Source: Mya arenaria (lineage: Eukaryota; Mollusca; Bivalvia; Myida; Myidae). From it: DNA of 64,000 nt. The notes beneath the pieces are model-generated. The model was not told the origin of the DNA, searched no databases, and worked only from the letters and a program-made list of their open reading frames with translations. A program made the position numbers and the translations under genes. Positions within the stretch are counted from its first letter, which is position 1; every line of letters begins with the position of its first letter. The stretch is from assembly GCF_026914265.1 (NCBI RefSeq), contig NC_069124.1:3898213-3962212 (forward strand). Reading direction: 5' to 3'. Positions 35,989 through 48,400 of the stretch are shown piece by piece.

Positions 35989-38900
35989 CGAGCTGGCCAT
36001 TTGGGAGGAAGTGGTAGCAGGAGTGGATATCGCAACAAAGACACAGACAGTAGTTACAGTGATAACAGCGATGAGGACACACAACTCTGGAGGCAAAAAA
36101 AGCAGAAATATTTCAGGTTTGTCATGTTGTTTAAATTTGTATATTGTCATGAAAATGGTACACAATCATGTTCACATTAGTGATGCCCACATCAATGTTC
36201 TCAAAATGGGCTGTTCAAAATTAGAAAAAAAAGTAAAACCCAGGTAGAATAAGTAGTAGCTGGTCAGTTACTTTACTATTTGAGACAGTTCATCCTAGAC
36301 TTATTAAGAGCCCTGCACATTGGCTGCGAATCCTGCGGCTCTGACTGAACTATTGAATTGGGCTCCTTAGATAACTTAGAAGACAGACAGCATTGGCACC
36401 CACTTGAGGTATTCTTGTTTATTTCTAAAAATAGTGTTTACTGGATATCTTTTTAATATCTGCAGGCAGAAGGAAACTGACACAGAGCGAGTCCAAGGTC
36501 TTCATAATGATAAAAGGAAAAACAATGTTTGGGGTTCTGTGTTGCAAGAGCAGGATTTAACACAAACACTTAAAAGTTCAGGAGTTGACAAACCAGAAGA
36601 TACTGATATCAACACAAGAGATGTTGAAAGCTATGATTTCACAAAGAAATATCAAGATACTCGGCCTGATTTGCCTGATTCCGATGAAGAGCAACCAGAG
36701 AACATAACCGACCCAGTTGGTGTACTGCCTAGCATGTCAGCGCCAGCAATTAGGCAGATAATTGACTACAATGATGCTTTGGACAATTCAGCTCAGAGAA
36801 ATAGACGTGGAAGAAAAAGGAAGGCTGAAGAACAAGGGGACAAATTTGAAAGGAAGATGGGTGGGGTCCATGATCGTCTAGGAATGAAAAAAGTGACAAC
36901 TACACGGCTAGGAGAGATCACTCTAAGTGAAGATATGGAGCCTGAACAGCTTGCCAAGGGCATTGCAGAGTTTATTCATGAACCAAAGATTGAGCTGATT
37001 GGTAATTTGATGTATAATTTAATTATCTTTTCTAATTTCATTTTGTAATTTATATTATTTTAATGAACATCTGCTCTTTATTGACATGGAGTTTGCAGTC
37101 ATTAAGTAAATTCAAGCTTTAATTTATTACACTTCTTAACAAAAAGACCATAACGTAGCAATTACGTTTCTGGATACCTTTGGAGTTCTTATGTCGTACA
37201 AACTATTATCCTTGTTCATAATATTTGGCTTTTGTCTGTGACATGTAATACATGAATTGTTCTTTACAGAACGAGTTATTACAAACATGGGAAAGGCCGT
37301 CGCTCTGAGAATACTGCTAGCCACAAAAGATGTGGAGGAAGGAGGCGGAATGTACATAAATGTGAGAATCTTAGCCCTGCATTCAGCAGATCATATTGAA
37401 ATAAATAGTACAAATTTTAAGATGCAAGTTGAATAAATTGTGACAAAAAATGTTTACTTTTAAGTCTTTTCCTGTCACTTCAAATTCTTGCATAAAACTG
37501 GTATAATTACTTATTTTAAAAAGAAACATATTTATGTCTTGCCATGAATTCGGTGATTTATATGCCTCAGTGTTTTCCCCTTACCCAAAAGGTCCAAACT
37601 GGATCCTTGGCCAGGCCCACAATTTGAGGCTACTGTAAAGAGGCAGATGCATTTGTTTCAACCAAGATTTAAGCACAAGTATGAATTTAAGGTTTTTCAT
37701 GTTAAGTAGATAACCCCAATTGCTTTTAGGTCAAAGGTCACTGTCACAGAACCTTGAACGGAAAAACCTTTTTTCACTGATTACAGACTAGAGTATGCCT
37801 GGGCTTACGATCCTCAAACTTGATGGGGAGGTTGGTCATTATCTGCAGATGTCCCCTTTTGGTTTTGAGGTCTGAAGATCAAGTCCACAGTGGCCTCGAA
37901 TACTAAAACCCTTCTTATATATATATATATATATATATATAAAAGCTTGGCCCCATTAAGCTACCTGTATCAGTTGCAATGCTCATATTTATATATCCAT
38001 TGAAGTCATTCACTGATGCTTGTAGGAGGCAAACATGTTTTACTGGAAACCTATCACTCATCAACATTTAGAACTGGTCAATAACTAAACCTACTATCCT
38101 CAACTTGTAAGTGTTATTGGTCATAACCTTATATTACCCCACATACGTTAACGTCAAAATGACTGCCGGTATTTGACTGCCATGAGGCAGGCATGCGTGT
38201 TTTTATTCTCTTCACAGCAAGCAAAAAAAAATTCCAGTCACATGATGGCAGCCGACATAAGACCTCTTGTGGCGTATTTATTTACAGCTGCTGAAGTAGC
38301 AGTCTGACATCTCGGAGGACATGTAGAAACTCATCTTTCAAATATTTCTGTTACAGGATGGTAGCAGGCGTCGGACACCTGGTGGTGTATATCTACAGCT
38401 CCTAAAGCAACAGCCCGAGTATTCAAAGGACATGCAAAAACTCATTTTCCTCGAAGACTGGGAAGATAAAAAACTGCTCAAAAAGGAAAAAAGAAAGAGG
38501 TATATTTATAATTGCAGATATGCCATTTGTTTAAAGTATGTTTGCATTGAACCAACAAACGTATGTTAAAGTAATGATGGTTTGAAGTATCTCATAATTG
38601 TAGTTTCTGTGGCCTTTTGCATACATTCATACTAGTAGTAACTAGCTTAACAAGATTGTTACTGGTTCATACACTTATTGAAACTATTGCAACTATGGAA
38701 TCTTGAATTCTTAAATATCACTTAAGAGACCCTATGTTTTAAGGGCCAGACAAAGGGACAAGGAGAAAAAATTGCAGATCGGGAAGCATGAAAACCTGCA
38801 GAGGTCAAGGTCGAACTCAAACTCAAAATCCAGGTCAAGGTCAAACTCCAAATCCCGATCTGTTTCTCGTGAAACCAAAAAGGAACAAACTGAAGAGATG

Positions 38901-39341
38901 GAAGAAGGTGAAATTAATTCAGAAAAAGATTTGGAAAGAGATATTGAAGAAAGTGAAAGTAAATCTGAAAAAGATTTGGAAAGAAATATTAAAACTAAAT
39001 CTGAAAAAGACTGGTATAAAAATGGTAAAGGTAAATCTAGAAGAAATAGAGGAAGGAGAGACAATACACGTCACAGGGGACAGTATAATGACTATGATCG
39101 CCAAGAAGAGAGTGAAGATAGTGAAGATGACAAACCTCGGAAACCACAGGCGTATGATTTTGAAAGGGAGTTGGAATTGGCGAGGAAACGAATACAAGAT
39201 AAGAAAAAGGCAGCAGAGGGTGGGGGGAAACAGGATGGGGGAAGAGGTTCACAGGGGGCTGGAAAAGAGAAAGGGGGAGAAGAAATGGGTGATCTGGAAG
39301 AGGCCGAGTCGAATGTTGTGGATGTGCCTCTTGATATGTAA
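35989..39341 (+). CDS. PHAX: Phosphorylated adaptor RNA export protein (PHAX), start exon not found
   Basis: PHAX bridges the cap-binding complex on U snRNAs to CRM1/RanGTP for nuclear export. Exons found are 35989-36116, 36466-37001, 37270-37361, 38357-38499 and 38744-39341; phases agree and give about 498 residues without the N-terminus. SYSDNSDEDTQLWRQKKQKY aligns with human SFSDSDDDSCLWKRKRQK. NNVWGSVLQEQ matches human NNIWGAVLQEQ. ERVITNMGKAVALRILLAT plus GGGMYIN and DGSRRRTPGGVYLQLLK form the RNA_GG_bind RNA-binding domain. The last exon is unlike human PHAX: an RS/NS-rich run (SRSNSNSKSRSRSNSKSRSV), three SEKD(L/W)-type repeats and a Gly/Glu-rich tail ending VDVPLDM. The start exon must lie upstream of 35.98 kb. 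A three-codon ATGGCAGAG|GTAAAA at 32130 would fit the phase and the divergent DCTN3 arrangement, but this is weak. The first acceptor (CCATCAAG) is also provisional. Confidence 0.92.
37917..37940. repeat. (TA)n microsatellite
   Basis: About twelve TA dinucleotides in PHAX intron 3. Confidence 0.9.
38244..38339 (+). pseudogene. Decayed tandem duplicate of the PHAX RNA-binding exon
   Basis: This stretch aligns along almost its whole length with the functional exon that begins 113 bp downstream (38357). GATGGCAGCCGACATAAGAC versus GATGGTAGCAGGCGTCGGAC, TACAGCTGCTGAAG versus TACAGCTCCTAAAG, and GGACATGTAGAAACTCATCT versus GGACATGCAAAAACTCATTT. It has a 2-bp insertion near 38278 (GTATTTATTTACAG versus GTATATCTACAG), in-frame stops (TGA and TAG), and the acceptor AG is lost (CACATG in place of TTACAG). 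It cannot encode the RRTPGG motif or be spliced normally. It is an exon duplication that decayed while the downstream copy was kept. Confidence 0.82.
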
Positions 39342-39738
39342 TGATTGTTTGATATAAATGGTAATGTTACAGTTGAGATGAATTGTTAAACAGTTCAGTT
39401 GCAGGATAAAATGTTTATGGGTTATGAAGTTGCATGTATAAGAAATACAATTGTGGTTAACGAATTGTTCTAAAGATACATTGACTGCTGATTGATAAAT
39501 AATGATGTGGTGTTTTTGTAACATCATTTAAACCTACATATTATGAAGAAGTTCTCATATTTGATAGGTCACATGTATTTCAACAGTGTTGTTTGTTTTA
39601 TATTAGTGTGTTAGTTGATGTTGTTGTATACTTTATGTATATTGGATTATACAAAATTGATGATAATCTAATGACATTAGAATCAACGCAAAATAATGCA
39701 TGTATAGTGATCATTGATGTACATTACGAGTGTCCTCA

Positions 39739-39744
39739 AATAAA
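39739..39744 (+). terminator. PHAX poly(A) signal candidate (AATAAA)
   Basis: AATAAA 398 bases after the PHAX stop codon, in an AT-rich 3' UTR-like stretch. Confidence 0.5.
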
Positions 39745-39839
39745 TTGAAGGAAACCTTATACACTTCTTTACAAAAGCAAATTATAAATAACAAATTATG
39801 CCAGGATGATGAAACAAGTCCACAACATATACCGCGTTA

Positions 39840-41060
39840 GACAACAAGAGACCCATGAGGGCCTTTGCTGGCTGGGTTCGTGTGGTCAATTTCACTTACT
39901 AATTGTGCGAGGTCATCATTGTAACATTATGTTTTGAAAGAAAAGGATGAAAAGACTTGCATATTTTACTGTTTAATATTTATGTAAGTTTGCATAATTG
40001 TGTAATACAGACAATTTAATGGCAAGTATAGAAATGTTCATTGCATAGTGAAGGTTGAACACAGTGCTGGTAATTAGGTAATTGTACATGTATATATCTG
40101 GGTCAAGAGAATATGATACCTTGAAGCAAAATAGAGCCATTAGGTTGCAACTTCTGAATATGAAACAGGTAATTTCATGGAGCTTATGAATGGTAAACAT
40201 CATAGGAATATGAACAGAAAGTTTACAATATAGCATTTTGCACATATACCAGGATAAAAGACATGATACTTTGAAACAAAAAAAAGTAGGTCAAAAGAAA
40301 GGATGGGGCCAGCTTTGGTCCCAGGGATAATAATTTCAACTGTTTTGCTAGACGGTCATCATATGATGCTCCACAACAAATATCAAAGGTATGAGCCTTG
40401 TGGTTTGAAAAAAAGATTTTGAAAATATTTCGTAAACAAGTCTATAGGAAACTTGTGACCCCTGGGGCAGGGCCAGTTTTGACCCCAGGGGCATAATTAG
40501 AACAACCATGGTAGCGGACCACTAAATTATGCCTTATTCAAAATAGCAAGGGTCTGCATAGCTGTTTCAGACAAAAAGATTTTCAAACATTTCCCAATTT
40601 AAGTATACCAAACCTGTGAACCAAGGGACGTGGCCAGTAATGACCCCAGGGGCATAATTTGAACAAACATTCACAAGCAATTGTGTTAAGATAGCTGCGC
40701 TGACACGCAAAAGATTTTCAAACATTTCCCAATTCAAGTATACCAAACCTTTGAACTCGGGGGCGTGGCCAGTAATGACCCCAGGGGCATAATTTTAACA
40801 TAATTCACAAGCAATTGTGTTTAGATGGATGCGTGAACGACAGACACTTCTGGTCTTTAGCCAATAGAGCTAAAAATGGCCTTTTGCCAATAGAGCTAAA
40901 AATCAACCAACCCCTTTAAACTGTAATTTTGATATCTCAACAAGGCCTTTGGCCAGTAGAGCTAGAAAATGAGTTGGCTCTGACTTCAAACACCGACCCA
41001 ACTCATTAGCTCGATGATTCCAAGAATAAGGAGGGTGTTACTACTCGCCCCAGCATCAGT
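39840..41060. mobile_element. Tandem-core repeat element (GACCCCAGGGGCATAATT units)
   Basis: Begins near ACAACAAGAGACCCATGAGG. Diverged units of about 150 bp contain GGCCAGT(T/A)(T/A)TGACCCC and AGGGGCATAATT (40300, 40465, 40635, 40765) and AAGATTTTCAAACATTTCCC. The last part has AATAGAGCTAAAA(A/T) three times (40862-40970), then CAGCATCAGTGTCGGTGTCC. The organisation fits a Helentron/pearl-like non-autonomous element. No gene present. Confidence 0.6.
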
Positions 41061-42612
41061 GTCGGTGTCCGGTTAAAGTTTTAGGGCTAGTTGGCATTTT
41101 CACTTATAACTTCAATACCCTTCATTCAATGCACTTACCGTAATACTTTGCTTACAATCATACAATACATATAACACAGCATGAAATGTTTTTGAAAGCT
41201 TCAACTCTGGACGTAAACTCCCAACTGTAAGACCTTTACTGAAGAAGCAGATGATACAGACTTGCATACTGCCACATAACAATTGTGCCTCAAGTACTGT
41301 TCTAACTTGCATCTCCGGTATCAACTTCTATCATAAAATGAAAGTTTCAAAACTTTCTTGTTTTTAATATTCACTGCAAATAAGTTGCTTGAACGTTATG
41401 TCCTTCGTTACAACTCATGGGAGCATGTTGTTCCATGCAATATTCCACTCTCGCACATTTTAGACTTTTTAGGACAAACATAATATTAAAATGTCCCAAA
41501 TATGCGAGAATGAATATTGCGACTGATCTATATGCAAATGGGTTATCTGCAGAGTTGTTGTCCATCTTATTCATGTAAGTGCTAAATTAGGTTATGAATG
41601 ACCAAATTTTATCAACGTTTTAACTGGATTTTGTCTATGGAAATTTGCAGGTAGTAAAGAAAAGCCGGGCAGGCTGTTGTCTTACGGATGTCATTAACAA
41701 TTGAGCATTAATTTATTAAATTATCGTTCCTTGCCATATATTTAAAAGTTTTTATCCAATTGTTATGAAACTTAGTCGGAATACTGGTCTGCATGTTGTC
41801 TTAATGGGTTAAGTCAGGTTGAAACTGATTCACAAGTTTCAAATTTTAAATGGTACTATTTATTTGTAAATTAACCTTGTCCGTAATCAAAAGTCTCCCT
41901 TTTCAAGTTTGTTTCAATCATGCCCCTTGAATCTATTACTGTGGTCAAGTCTTTGTTAACCAATGCTTTGACCATAAATATGTCAACAAAACGGATTAAG
42001 CAATTGTCAGTGTTGTGTATATCTTTCTTTAGGTTATTTATCCTATTAATTCTTTTATAGAATCAGCCATGAGTCAGTCATAGTATAGAGCACAACTACA
42101 CAAAAATCAGAAGTGCCATGATAGGCATGGTCACCAATATTACACTTATTTAATTGTCAAGTATGTGATAGCAATAACACTGATGTAGTGTTGAATGGTC
42201 ATATACAACTACTTATAAAAACTGTGCCCAAAAAGCAATTTTAAACCATCATGTTGGTTGTGTTAAGAATACTGGTTCATATTCAGGACAAATGGCAAAA
42301 GGTTGATGTGAGTAAAGTTAAGAAAGTGCCTTTCTTGAAATTCACCAACATGAGCATTGATGATAATACTTAATAGGCATGTCCACAGACTTATGACCAA
42401 AGGTGAAGCAATCTGTTCATAGCCATTGTAAACCAACCCAACTCGACTTTACAAAGAGAACAAACTACTTTAAAAGTTGTATTTATTGCACAAAACATGG
42501 AAAAGAGGAACATAACAAACAAATCTGTAAATCTCCAGACACTCCAGACTTATACCAGGCTGATTAAACAGAACAAGAGCCATGAAAAAGATGACATCAC
42601 CTGTCTTGTTTT
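41061..42612. other. Intergenic, no gene seen
   Basis: Between PHAX and HACD3 (convergent genes). Short open frames at 41112-41324 and 41371-41574 (minus) have no recognisable similarity. Confidence 0.4.
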
Positions 42613-42998
42613 CTTAAAGTGACACTCTTATTCAAAATCAATACAATGAATGTGTATAAAAAAAACAAATTTTGAGTGAAAGACCTTTAACTCCTAATTA
42701 CAAGTTATGCATTTATGGAAAAAATATTAATTACTGTTAACAAGATTATAACCAAGTATTTAATAGCTGAACATGCATAAATATTAAATGATTAGTGAGT
42801 GCTAAAATATTTACTGCTATCTTCAATGTCTCATAAAGTAGAAATACCGTGTTTTTTGCACATTTCTTTTAAGTTAAAGTCAGTACAGTATCCTTCATAA
42901 AAAACATTGATTTTGACATTTATTTATCCTTTTTGGTATATTAAAACAATTGTATCAATTGTTGTAAATCTTATTTGGAAGTAAGAGTGCCTCTTTAA
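42613..42998. mobile_element. MITE, TTAAAGTG(C)ACTCTTA family, copy 2
   Basis: The ends are TTAAAGTGACACTCTTATTC and, reverse-complemented, TTAAAGAGGCACTCTTACTT. The interior matches the copy at 21318-21689 in reverse orientation. No coding capacity. Confidence 0.85.
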
Positions 42999-43739
42999 TT
43001 GGTCAAGGGGCATGGTCAAAGAGATACGTTTGCAAGAGATGTACTTCTTATTCCTGTTGTAAACACAGAACCAAGTTTCATATTAATATCTCATAGTTAT
43101 AATTAATGGCCAAAATTATTCAAAGCTATGACCAAGTAGCTGAATTTACAAGGAGTGAATATAAAAGTGCACCATTGTATGTTATACACATTTTCTATAC
43201 TTTTCATCATAATTAACATCAAGAATGTGATCAATTAATGAAGCATAGTTTATAACATTTTAGTTACATCTATCAGTATGGTCAAAGTTCTTGACACCAA
43301 GGCAATCACAATAACTCAGTGTTTAAAACAACAACAACAACAGAACCCCTAATAAACTCACTATAACTATTATATGATAAATTCATGTACATGACATTTT
43401 GCAAACATTGTAATTTTATTCACATACAAAGTACAGACAACCATTTCACATATAATAATTTTCCATAATGTAAAATCAAATTTCCAACATGTATAATTTA
43501 ATTCCTTACTAGAACTCCGCGAGTCGGATGTGTCGCCTGACGAATTATTTACTGTCAACATTATAGCTGTTAGATTGGCATTTTATTCATTTATAGACAA
43601 TGATGTTGCCATTTAACTTTCAAGTGTAGGTGGCATTTGAACTGAAGGTAACAACGTTAAGCCAGGAGCAAGCAATTGGTTTTATAAGCAAAAATGAGCA
43701 CAATAAATACTGAAGTCAACTGCGATCCCCTTCAATAAG

Positions 43740-44505
43740 ATCTATCTATCTATAAAGTTTCAAGTTGATAACTCTTTTAGTCGAGAAATGCCCCGGACAA
43801 AATTTAAGCTTGAAAATTAACAAAGGGCAATAACTCTAAACATATAGATGCAAGAGTTACGGTTTTTGTGCACTGCACTTTCCCTCAATCAGATATACCT
43901 ACGGAATAAGTTTCAGGTTGATACCTTCTATAGTTTACAAGATATGCCACGGACAAAACCTAAGCATGAAAATTAACAAAGGGCAATAACTCTAAAAATA
44001 TGGCAGCAAGAGTTACTGTTATTGTGCATTGCACTTGCCCTCAATGAGATCTATCTAGCTATGAAGTTTCAAGTTGATACCTCTAATATTCTTCAAGATA
44101 TGCCCCGGACAAAACTTTAAGCATGAAAATTAACAAAGGGCAATAACTTTAAAACTAAGAAAGCAAGAGTTACTGTTATTGTGCACTGCACTTGCCCTCC
44201 ATGAGATCTATCTACATATGAAGTTTCAAGTTGATAACTCTTATATTCTACAAGATATGCCCCAGACAAAACTTAAGCATGAAAATTAACAAAGGGCAAT
44301 AACTCTAAACATATAGATGCAAGAGTTACGGTTTTTGTGCACTGCACTTTCCCTCAATTAGATCTATCTGCATATGAAATTTCAAGTTGATACCACTAAT
44401 AGTTTAGGAGATATACCCCGGACAAGCGAAAATGGGACGCTGCCGCCGCCGACAAAAGTAACCCCTATATGTCGTCTTTTCAGGCGACACAGAAAGTAAC
44501 AAAGT
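43740..44505. mobile_element. Tandem-core element, about 156-bp unit, 5 copies
   Basis: Units carry AAGTTTCAAGTTGATA (43755, 43908, 44063, 44221, 44378), ATGCCCCGGACAAAA, AACAAAGGGCAATAACTCTA and GTGCACTGCACTT. The array ends AAAATGGGACGCTGCCGCCG, then ATATGTCGTCTTTTCAGGCG, a short hairpin (GTCG..CGAC). This is another pearl/Helentron-like family; similarity between units is high. Confidence 0.72.
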
Positions 44506-45477
44506 CCCTAACTCTATGTATCATACTGAAAAACAAAATTCAAAGTCTATTTTTAGGTAACAAAATTTAAATTGAAATCTGCACATCAACCAGTAGTAAA
44601 TGTGCATTCTTGTAATAAGTTAATAGTTAGAGGCGGGTAATGAGCAATTGGACTGCAATAAGCAGTTACAGCCAATATGACATAAGCAAACAAACGTGAT
44701 TGATAGCAGAATGGAGGGTCACACTGTTTCCAAGGCCATGATATAAAGTTGTTGTTTTTTCCTTGGAAAACATATTTTAAAAGTATCCCAAAACTGTCCG
44801 GGCAAAAGTTAACAAATAATACCTATTTTTGCTTGTTGTGCAGTTCAATTGTCAATATCTACACCTCAACTTCCATTCCTTAAATGAACGTCATTTCGGC
44901 AATTACGTTCATCAATCGATGAACGCAACATCTTCGGATATGTTCGGAGCGCAATTCATTGCATAACAATAAACATTTAAAATATTTATCTTGTTATTGT
45001 TTGTATTGTGTCAGAAGGTCCCGTAAAATATAAATCAACATTTTAGAAAGTGTTAGTTTTTTAAATTTTAAATGTGTAGTTGCCATAACTGTTTGAATTT
45101 TACGTTTAAATTCCTTAATTGGTAGTCACTTTACTAAATCTCATATAAACATTTTTATAGCCATTTTTCATAAATGCTTTCATACCAACAACAAGCTTAA
45201 TGACAATGCATCTCAACTTTTTTTTTCAAACCACAAATGCTAATAAAATTGTGTTTTGTGTCATTATCATAATTTACAGAACAATATGCAACTAGTTAAC
45301 TTTACACAATCAGAAATTGTTACCATTTATGTCACCATTGAAATAAATAATGCTATTCTTTTGAACGTCTTCATGATTTGCTTTCATGAGAGTGACTTAG
45401 ACATTCTTCAAATTTCACATGAGGAGCGCTGCCGTGTGTAGATCACAGTGTATTTGTGTGCTGGTGACCGGTTCCCA

Positions 45478-48400
45478 CTATTGACTCTTCTTACTTGCAA
45501 TACTGGCACCCAGCTTCTTTTTACGTAAAACATACATGTGACGCATCATCTGAAAACCTCCTGAAAAGTGCATGTCAACACATGAAAAAAAATGCAGAAA
45601 CAAATCTTAAAACAAAAACCCCAAAAAAACACTTGTATGACCAACATTAAATAAAAAAGAGCTGTCACATAGACAGGGCACTCGCTATTCTGCCGCCTTT
45701 TAGTAAAGGGTTTGCAAAATCAAACAATAAAGGGGCAAATTTATATTATATGCAAAAAAAGAGTTATTGATTATTTAAGAAGTTTCCATGGCTGGATGCC
45801 CTTATATAAAGTTTAAAAAAGGCAATTTATGATGTATTTGCTGAGATATTGACTTATCTTATATGCAAAAAAAGAGTTATTGATTATTTAAGAAGTTTCC
45901 ATGGCTGGAAGCCCTTATATAAAGTTTAAAAAAGGCAATTTATGATGTATTTGCTGAGATATTGACTTATATGCAAAAAAAGAGTTATTGATTATTTAAG
46001 AAGTTTCCATGGCTGGAAGCCCTTATATAAAGATTAAAAAAGGCAATTTATGATATATTTGCTGAGATATTGACTTATCTTATATGCAAAAAAAGAGTTA
46101 TTGATTATTTAAGAAGTTTCCATGGCTGGAAGCCCTTATATAAAGATTAAAAAAGGCAATTTATGATGTATTTGCTGAGATATTGACTTATCTGAGATAT
46201 GGGGTAACATGCAAAATCTTAATCAGATTTTTTCTAAATTGAATAATAAAGAGCCATAATTTGCATTATATGCAAAATGGATTTATCTTACTTGGTTATT
46301 CAAGTAGGTAACTATGATAGTTGAATGCTGTTTATAAAGTCTTTATGCAATACATAATGTAGTTGCTGTGATATTGACTTGAATTACATTCAAAACCTTA
46401 ACCAGAGTAAGTCAAATGATAAAGGAAGTAATTTGCAAACTTTAATGCAATACATGATTATTTGCTGCAATACCGGTAATGACTGAAATGTGCTAACATG
46501 CAAAACCTTAAGAAAGTGTGACGCCGACACTAGGGTGGGTAGTATAGATCTCCTTATTCTTCAAAAAGTCAAGCTAAAAAGTACTTTATTGTTAAAAGCA
46601 TTTTAAAAACACCAACAAATATATTTCTACAGATTTAAAAACATTCACAAAAGGGATGCAAAAATAGTAAATCTCACCTATAGCTAGGATAAGAAGATAT
46701 AGATGTAGAAACCATGGAAAATAGAATGCAAGATTTGCTGAATTTGGTAGCTGCATGCTGAAAACACCGGACTCTTCAAACAACGGGATGGACATTATCA
46801 CCACAGTTGCTGAAATGGAGGAAAATCACATGACATAAAAAACTCAGACATGGAGAACATTGTGATTATTTCCAAACATCCTGTCTCATGTCAATTCGAT
46901 GTATATAGGGGAGTATTATTGAATAGTAAGTTAACTTTGAAAAAACATTGAATGACCTTAAATAACCATCAGTGTAAAAAGCAACACGCTTCTATGCTAA
47001 TACATGTTCGAGAAAAAAACAGTTACAGGATGTTGATTTCCAATACAGTGTGTTGTTGGAAATGGAAACAGAATTTGATAGGCATTTAATCAAAAACAAA
47101 TATTTATTGAGTCTGTGCAGTGATTGGGATGCATTAATGTTTCTACACTGAATGGGGCATGAAACAGTAGGTCAGGAGGCACCCTATCGTAATATCACTT
47201 TTCATTATATGCCTCCTTTGATTAATTCCATGATTAAATGCACTATTCATAGTTTTGTTAAAAGAAACTGCTGTTGGCTTTTACATTGATTTTAACATTA
47301 TTTCATAGTTAGATATATGGATAAGATATTGAGACATATAAATTTTTTGTATCATTTGAATCTCAGCTGACTATTAAATGCATAAACTGACTTGGTATTA
47401 ATGAGGATGATTTTAGTAATAACTATATACATATGAACAAATGGCACTTGTGAATGTTCAACTAATGCTTGGCAAAATGTATTTGATATTGATGAAACAA
47501 TGTCATTATTTATGCCAAATCTGTTAAAACAACCACAAAAAAATACTACATGTATGTTCAATTGTTTTCAAAACATTATTTGTCAGTTGAATAATCCAAG
47601 AAAAAAGGAGAAATTCAATGTCAGAGTGTAAATTTATTATGAACCTTCAAAATTTTAGGAAATTGTCAATCTGTGACATTCCATCCTTAATATATACACT
47701 ATACATATAAATATATAAAAAACAAGTCAACATATTTATTTTCACACGCTTTTGATTTCTCAGAGTTAGCCCAAGTGCTTCAATACTTGTTAACTGTAGG
47801 TTTCTGGGCTGTCTTCAAATTTTTGGTTATGTGTGACCAAGTTTGTAAGTTTACCTTCAAACAAGATGCCAAGCGGATACAGGGGAATCCAGGCTGTGTA
47901 TCGTACCCACGAGATGACCAACACCTCTTTACCAATGCTGGATAACATGTAGAACGGGTACCTGAATTGGCAAAAATAAAAATGTGATAATGAAAGTACT
48001 AGCTCAAGTTATGAGGTTTGAATTTAGACTTCACAACATCCATTAAATTTAAATCTTTATAAGACTTAAATTGGATTACACAAACTCTCAATAATTGCTT
48101 TCTTTGTTTGATAAAATAATTATATTGAATCCAAGTCCATGAATATTTGTTTGTCAAGAGTTATTCAAACTCTCCTAGGGTTTAACAGTCATGACTATTC
48201 ATATCAGCTTGTTCAGTAATGTGTCTTGCAATTCCCTATATGGGTTTAACAGTCATGAATATTCATTTCAACTTTATTAGGGTGGATTATTATGGTGTTT
48301 TGTAGTCAATTTGATTATATAGAGATAAAAAAGCTTTAAAAAAGAAGAAGAGAAATTGCAGATATGAAATGATTCTGCTTTGCTTCTAGAAAATGATTTT

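Noticed and set aside
36404-36465. ATG at 36404 as the start of PHAX
   Set aside because: It lies in the intron; a TCTGCAG acceptor at 36465 and the in-phase upstream exon with the conserved DSD..LW motif show that coding begins earlier.
38732-39357. Minus- and shifted-frame open frames over the last PHAX exon
   Set aside because: Shadows of the RS/SEKD-rich PHAX coding sequence, which is fixed by splice phase and homology upstream.
44906-44925. CGTTCATC/GATGAACG hairpin as a regulatory site
   Set aside because: An 8-bp perfect arm with a short loop, but isolated, with no gene start nearby; could be chance.
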